Shown in pieces: positions 5,031 to 8,429 of a DNA stretch of 8,429 nt. Each line of letters starts with the position of its first letter. Within the stretch, counting starts at the first letter, position 1. The notes beneath the pieces were generated by a model. The model saw only the letters and a program-made list of their open reading frames with translations. It searched no databases and was not told where the DNA came from. This DNA comes from Dehalococcoidia bacterium UBA3254 (GTDB lineage: Bacteria > Chloroflexota > Dehalococcoidia > Dehalococcoidales > UBA3254). Position numbers and translations under genes: made by a program. The DNA is taken from positions 1 through 8,429 of the forward strand of contig DEUU01000263.1 in assembly GCA_002362735.1 (NCBI GenBank), written 5' to 3'.

Positions 5031-6200
5031 ATGAAGAATTTAGCTGGGGTTTCTGGTCGGCTATTTTACCTCGACTGGCTTAGAGTCCTGGCTATGGGAG
5101 TAATCTTCTTCCACCACAATGCCAGATTCTTTAATGCTGGAGAAGACTGGCATGTAAAGAACGCTACCACGAATATAGCAGCCTCAATTGCAGTAACTTT
5201 TAACGGTCAATGGATAATGCCACTATTCTTCCTTATTGCGGGAGCGGGTACATACTATTCTTTGAAAATCCGGAGTTCCGGACAATATGCCGGAGAAAGG
5301 GTCTGGCGCCTGTTAATCCCGTTTATTTTCGGGATACTGGTAATCGTGGTGCCTCAAGCTTATTACGATGCTATTTACCACGGGACGGACTTAGGTGGAT
5401 ACAATTTATTTCAAATATACTGGCTTTATCTGCAAGCTCTACCGAATATGCAGTTATTTCACCTGTGGTACTTAAGGGACCTGTTTCTTTTCTCTGTAAT
5501 AACCATCCCTCTGTTTTTCACCCGTAACCGGGAGGGAAAAAGCGTGATAGCCAGACTGGCTGCCTTTTTTGACAGACCCTGGACTTTGATACCATTATTC
5601 GTATTAATAATAACCGTCGTTAATGTGCTCATATATCCGGATGGCTTTTGGGGCTATAGGACCGGAGGTTGGAATATTATTACCTATGTTTTGTTCTTTA
5701 TCTTCGGGTACTTCATCTTCTCCAATCCCCACATCATGGTAACCATCAAAAAACTTCGCTGGGCTTCCCTGGCATTCGGCGTGGCTTCTTTCACGTTCAT
5801 TTTTCTGTATGTACTGATATCAGGAGAACCGAAATTTGGGACAATGATGTATGATATTGGAATGCTGGTCCAGGCATTGGGTACCTGGGGATGGCTTTTT
5901 ACCATACTCGCTTTCGGAAGTCTATACCTTAATCGAAATGCCCGATTTCTGTCCTATGCCAATGAAGCCGTTCTCCCGTTCTATATATTGCATCAGACTA
6001 TCATCATTGTTATCGGCTATTACATAGTCCAGTGGGATACCGGAGTCGGCCTCAAGTACCTTGCTATTAGCACTACTTCTTTTATCGTTATAATGCTGAT
6101 ATATGAAACGCTGGTGAAGCGATTCAACGTACTGCGTTTTCTGTTTGGCATGAAGCTAAAAAGAGTACCCCGCGCAGTGTTATTACCGGGTGACCGCTAG
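5031..6200 (+). CDS. Acyltransferase family 3 integral membrane protein
   Basis: A 389-residue polytopic membrane protein with about ten hydrophobic helices, matching the acyltransferase-3 family (OafA/MdoC/NolL type). These enzymes move acyl groups across or at the membrane onto sugars, glucans, lipids or peptidoglycan. Seen: the N-terminal YLDWLR (13-18) followed by His28-His29, giving the family's R-x10-H spacing (Arg18, His29); a QWIMPLFFLIAG helix (60-71); ERVWRLLIPF (89-98); LWYLRDLF in the middle; and LPFYILHQTIIIVIGYY near the C-terminus. The architecture resembles MdoC/glucan-succinyl-like members, but the acceptor cannot be identified from context. ATG start with AGAGG at 5021-5025. 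It is transcribed alone from its own strong-looking promoter, divergent from padR. No classical terminator follows. Confidence 0.87.
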   Translation: MKNLAGVSGRLFYLDWLRVLAMGVIFFHHNARFFNAGEDWHVKNATTNIAASIAVTFNGQWIMPLFFLIAGAGTYYSLKIRSSGQYAGERVWRLLIPFIFGILVIVVPQAYYDAIYHGTDLGGYNLFQIYWLYLQALPNMQLFHLWYLRDLFLFSVITIPLFFTRNREGKSVIARLAAFFDRPWTLIPLFVLIITVVNVLIYPDGFWGYRTGGWNIITYVLFFIFGYFIFSNPHIMVTIKKLRWASLAFGVASFTFIFLYVLISGEPKFGTMMYDIGMLVQALGTWGWLFTILAFGSLYLNRNARFLSYANEAVLPFYILHQTIIIVIGYYIVQWDTGVGLKYLAISTTSFIVIMLIYETLVKRFNVLRFLFGMKLKRVPRAVLLPGDR

Positions 6201-6457
6201 AATTATAAACTTCAATTGCTCTTATGATCCCCCGTCCGCATTCTGAAGTTCGAATTCTGAACAATGACCTCTATTCAGATTATCCAGGCAGCCGGTTTCG
6301 GACACGGCTACTGACCGGATAGTCGTTGATAAGGCTTGAGTTTAGTTACAAGATGTTTTAACCCAAATAATCGTGTATTATTAATATTAATATTATATAC
6401 TTAACAATCTCAAATAGGAGATAATTTTTTAGATAATTTATTATTCAGGAGGATCGA
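6201..6457. other. Intergenic region between acyltransferase and Mop-like gene
   Basis: No gene seen. It contains overlapping weak stems (AGCCG 6290-6294 with CGGCT 6305-6309; CCGGT 6292-6296 with ACCGG 6314-6318) without a T-run, a direct repeat ATTCTGAA (6240-6247 and 6254-6261), and an AT-rich stretch with the perfect 14-bp palindrome TATTAATATTAATA (6379-6392). Promoter elements for the downstream gene are probably in 6336-6400, but no single -35/-10 pair stands out. Confidence 0.5.
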
Positions 6458-7084
6458 TTGCTCACCGTTACTCTTACTATCAACGGTATCGAACGGAAAT
6501 TTATCGTCAGCCCGGATAAAGTCCTTCTCGATCTTCTGCGGGAAGACTTGAGACTTACTGGGACCAAACAATCCTGCGATCGAAAAGGCCAGTGCGGCGC
6601 CTGCACGGTTGTTGTTAATAGAAAAGCCATCCGTTCTTGTCTCAAAAAAGTTGTTGACTTGGACGGAGCCAACATAATTACAGTGGAAGGTCTGGGGACC
6701 CCGGAAAATCCGCATCTGATACAGGAAGCTTTCGTCCTCCCCGGTGCCATCCAGTGCGGTTATTGCACACCCGCAATGATTATGTCCGCCAAAGCTCTCC
6801 TTGACTGGAACTCTAACCCATCTGTCGCGGAGATAAAACGAGCACTAGTCGGAAATCTGTGCCGCTGTACGGGCTACAAAAAAATCATTGAGGCAGTCCT
6901 GCTTGCAGGGCAATTTCTCCGAAAGGAGACCACCCCTGATAAGATCCGCACTAAATTCAAAAAGGGCGTGATAGGAGTTTCCCTTCCCCGTCCGTCTTCA
7001 ATGCTCAAGGCTTGCGGCTTAGCCCAGTTTACCGCGGATATCAAGCTTGATGGAGCGCTGGAGTTGGCAGCAATACATAGCACT

Positions 7085-7087
7085 TAA
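7085..7087 (+). other. In-frame TAA stop inside the Mop-like gene
   Basis: Reading through gives ...AAIHST-stop-AHAVIKSIDTS. In the family this is the continuous segment before the AHA/SHA-x-I motif, where Mop has a Val and others often Tyr or His. A single base change from a sense codon such as TAT, TAC, CAA or AAA would create TAA. It is not TGA or TAG, so selenocysteine or pyrrolysine recoding is not expected. Confidence 0.85.
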
Positions 7088-7787
7088 GCCCATGCTGTCA
7101 TTAAATCTATTGATACCTCTGTAGCCGAGAAAATGCCAGGCGTCATCGGCATTGTAAAAGGTTCAGATATCAAAGGGACCAACGTTATCCGGGGTGTGAA
7201 TCCGGACCAACCGGTACTCAGCGAAGATGTAGTGCGGTATATCGGTGACCCGATACTGGCAATCGCCGCTGAGACCCGTGATCAAGCACGGGCGGCTGCT
7301 GCCGCTGTCAAAGTAAATTATGAGCCTTTGCCGGTTATTAATAATGCCATGGAGGCTCTGGCTCCCGGCGCTTATCAGGTTCATAAGAGTTGGCCCACTG
7401 TTTGCTATTCTCAGCATCAGACTAAGGGCGATGTCAAGAAGGCACTCGCCGAATCGAAGGTTGTCATCGAGGAGAAATTCTCAACTCAAGTCGTACACCA
7501 GGCTGCCATGGAGCCGGAAGCTTGCATCGCCTACCTCGAATGTGAAGGAAAAGACGCTCAGATGACAATATTTGGGCGAAGCATTAATATTCATTACCAC
7601 GCTGCTCAGATAGGTGAAGCCATCGGTTGCAAAATCCGCTACAAGGAACCTTTCGTCGACGGGCAATTCGGTATCAAAGCCAGTTTATCTTCCGAAGCTA
7701 TTACGGCTGCGGCTGCTTTGCATTTTAAGCGCCCGATTCGCTATATTCCGAGCCTTCTGGAATCAATGTACCTCACCACCAAACGCC

Positions 7788-7809
7788 AGGCTTGCCCGGG
7801 GGGCCGGGC
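7788..7809 (+). other. Deletion/frameshift junction with GC hairpin in the Mop-like gene
   Basis: Family homology ends in one frame near 7784 and resumes in the +1 frame at about 7788-7797, with about 73 codons missing. At the resuming point lies an inverted repeat, GCCCGG (7794-7799), GGGG loop, CCGGGC (7804-7809), far more GC-rich than its surroundings. Such a hairpin could have promoted the deletion or caused an assembly error. Confidence 0.7.
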
Positions 7810-8429
7810 CTCCGCAAGCAGCTTTTGCTATGGAGTCAGTTATAAATATGATGGCGGAGAAGCTGAATATTGACCCACTGGAATTCCGCAGGATGAACTC
7901 CCTGAAACCGGGGCAAAGTGACTCCACGGGCTTTGTAGCCAGGCAATGGACTTTTCCGGAGTTATGCGATGCCATCAAGCCTCATTATGAGCAGGCTCAA
8001 AAAGAAGCCGCGATTTTTAACAAGAAGAGCGAAGCAGTAAAACGAGGATTTGGTATTGCTGCCCACTCCTTTGGAGTTGGTACTCGCGGAGACATAGGCG
8101 AACTCGCTGTAGAGATGGACAGAGATAACGGGATTAAGATCTATGGAGCTATCGCCGATCCCGGTGAAGGCAATGACACTATGTTGACACAAATCGCCGC
8201 TCACGTGCTGGATATACCGCTGGAAAAAATCCGTCTGTATACACGGGATACGGACAAGACCGTCCCCTCAGGACCGGCCGCAGGCAGCCGGATAACATAT
8301 TTGCTTGGTGGGGCACTGGTTAAGGCTTGTGGGCAACTGAAGAAGGCTATGGAGGAAACCAGGACCAGAACCTACGATGGGCTGGTCAAAGCGGGGAAAC
8401 CGGTACGCTATGCGGTAATAAACAAGCTC

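Larger units (their letters stand above)
6458..8429 (+). pseudogene. Mop-like molybdenum hydroxylase (aldehyde oxidoreductase / xanthine dehydrogenase family), interrupted; 3' end outside window
   Basis: A relic of a single-chain enzyme like Desulfovibrio gigas Mop (about 900 residues), a cytoplasmic molybdopterin enzyme that oxidises aldehydes or N-heterocycles. Fragment 1 (6458-7087) carries the plant-type [2Fe-2S] domain (Cys40, Cys46, Cys49, Cys61), the second [2Fe-2S] domain (Cys100, Cys103, Cys135, Cys137, with Gln99), and the start of the molybdenum domain. A TAA at 7085-7087 stops it, and the same frame continues (7088-7873) with AHAVIKSIDTS... up to IRYIPSLLESMYLTTKR. From about 7788 homology moves to the +1 frame as RGAGPPQAAFAMES... 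and stays open to 8429 with DPLEFRRMN and SGPAAGSR motifs. About 73 residues expected between TTKR and RGAGPPQ are missing. The start is TTG at 6458 after AGGAGG (6447-6452). All else is well conserved, so inactivation looks recent, or one lesion is a sequence error. The C-terminal catalytic Glu lies outside. Confidence 0.85.

Noticed and set aside
6410..6750. Minus-strand frames of 101 codons opposite the Fe-S domain of the Mop-like gene
   Set aside because: They are antisense to unmistakable [2Fe-2S] motifs; no ribosome site or family resemblance.
7085..7087. Recoded stop (selenocysteine or pyrrolysine) in the Mop-like gene
   Set aside because: The codon is TAA, which neither system uses, and the family has no such residue at this position.
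1..8429. CRISPR arrays, tRNA or rRNA genes, transposases, phage genes or toxin-antitoxin pairs
   Set aside because: None seen by reading: no regular spaced repeats, no cloverleaf-like sequence recognised, and no transposase or integrase motifs in any frame.

Overview
The window looks like chromosomal DNA of a spore-forming, probably anaerobic member of the Bacillota (Clostridia-like). The evidence is a GerW (YtfJ)/DUF2953 (YtfI) sporulation gene pair, strong AGGAGG-type ribosome sites, several TTG starts, AT-rich promoters with vegetative-type -35/-10 boxes, and a Mop-type molybdenum hydroxylase relic. The species cannot be named from this sequence.

Layout. (1) 1-790, minus strand: a MarR-type regulator followed by the first 55 codons of an ABC exporter half-transporter. 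They probably form one autoregulated operon, because a consensus promoter upstream of marR is overlapped by two near-identical palindromes. (2) 947-2246, plus strand: gerW, a DUF2953 membrane protein (ytfI-like), and a 72-codon gene overlapping ytfI. The short product looks like a stripped-down GerW-like domain. (3) 2235-4875, minus strand: padR regulator, a 63-aa two-helix membrane protein, and a 14-TM DHA2-type drug exporter. padR and the exporter each have their own promoter with a palindromic operator over the -10 region. The exporter gene overlaps the 72-codon gene tail to tail by 12 bp, in a cluster of overlapping inverted repeats. (4) 4943-6200, plus strand: a near-consensus promoter with a direct repeat, driving an acyltransferase-3 family membrane protein divergent from padR. 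(5) 6458-8429, plus strand: a Mop-like aldehyde oxidoreductase/xanthine dehydrogenase-family gene that appears broken by an in-frame TAA and by an internal deletion of about 73 codons with a frameshift. It runs off the window end.

Functionally, the window holds two independent 'regulator + exporter' stress modules (MarR/ABC and PadR/MFS) on either side of a sporulation operon, then a surface-modification type acyltransferase and a decaying redox enzyme. No clearly new multi-gene system was found. The observations best worth following are the short GerW-like protein, the lesions in the Mop-like gene, and the operator architectures.
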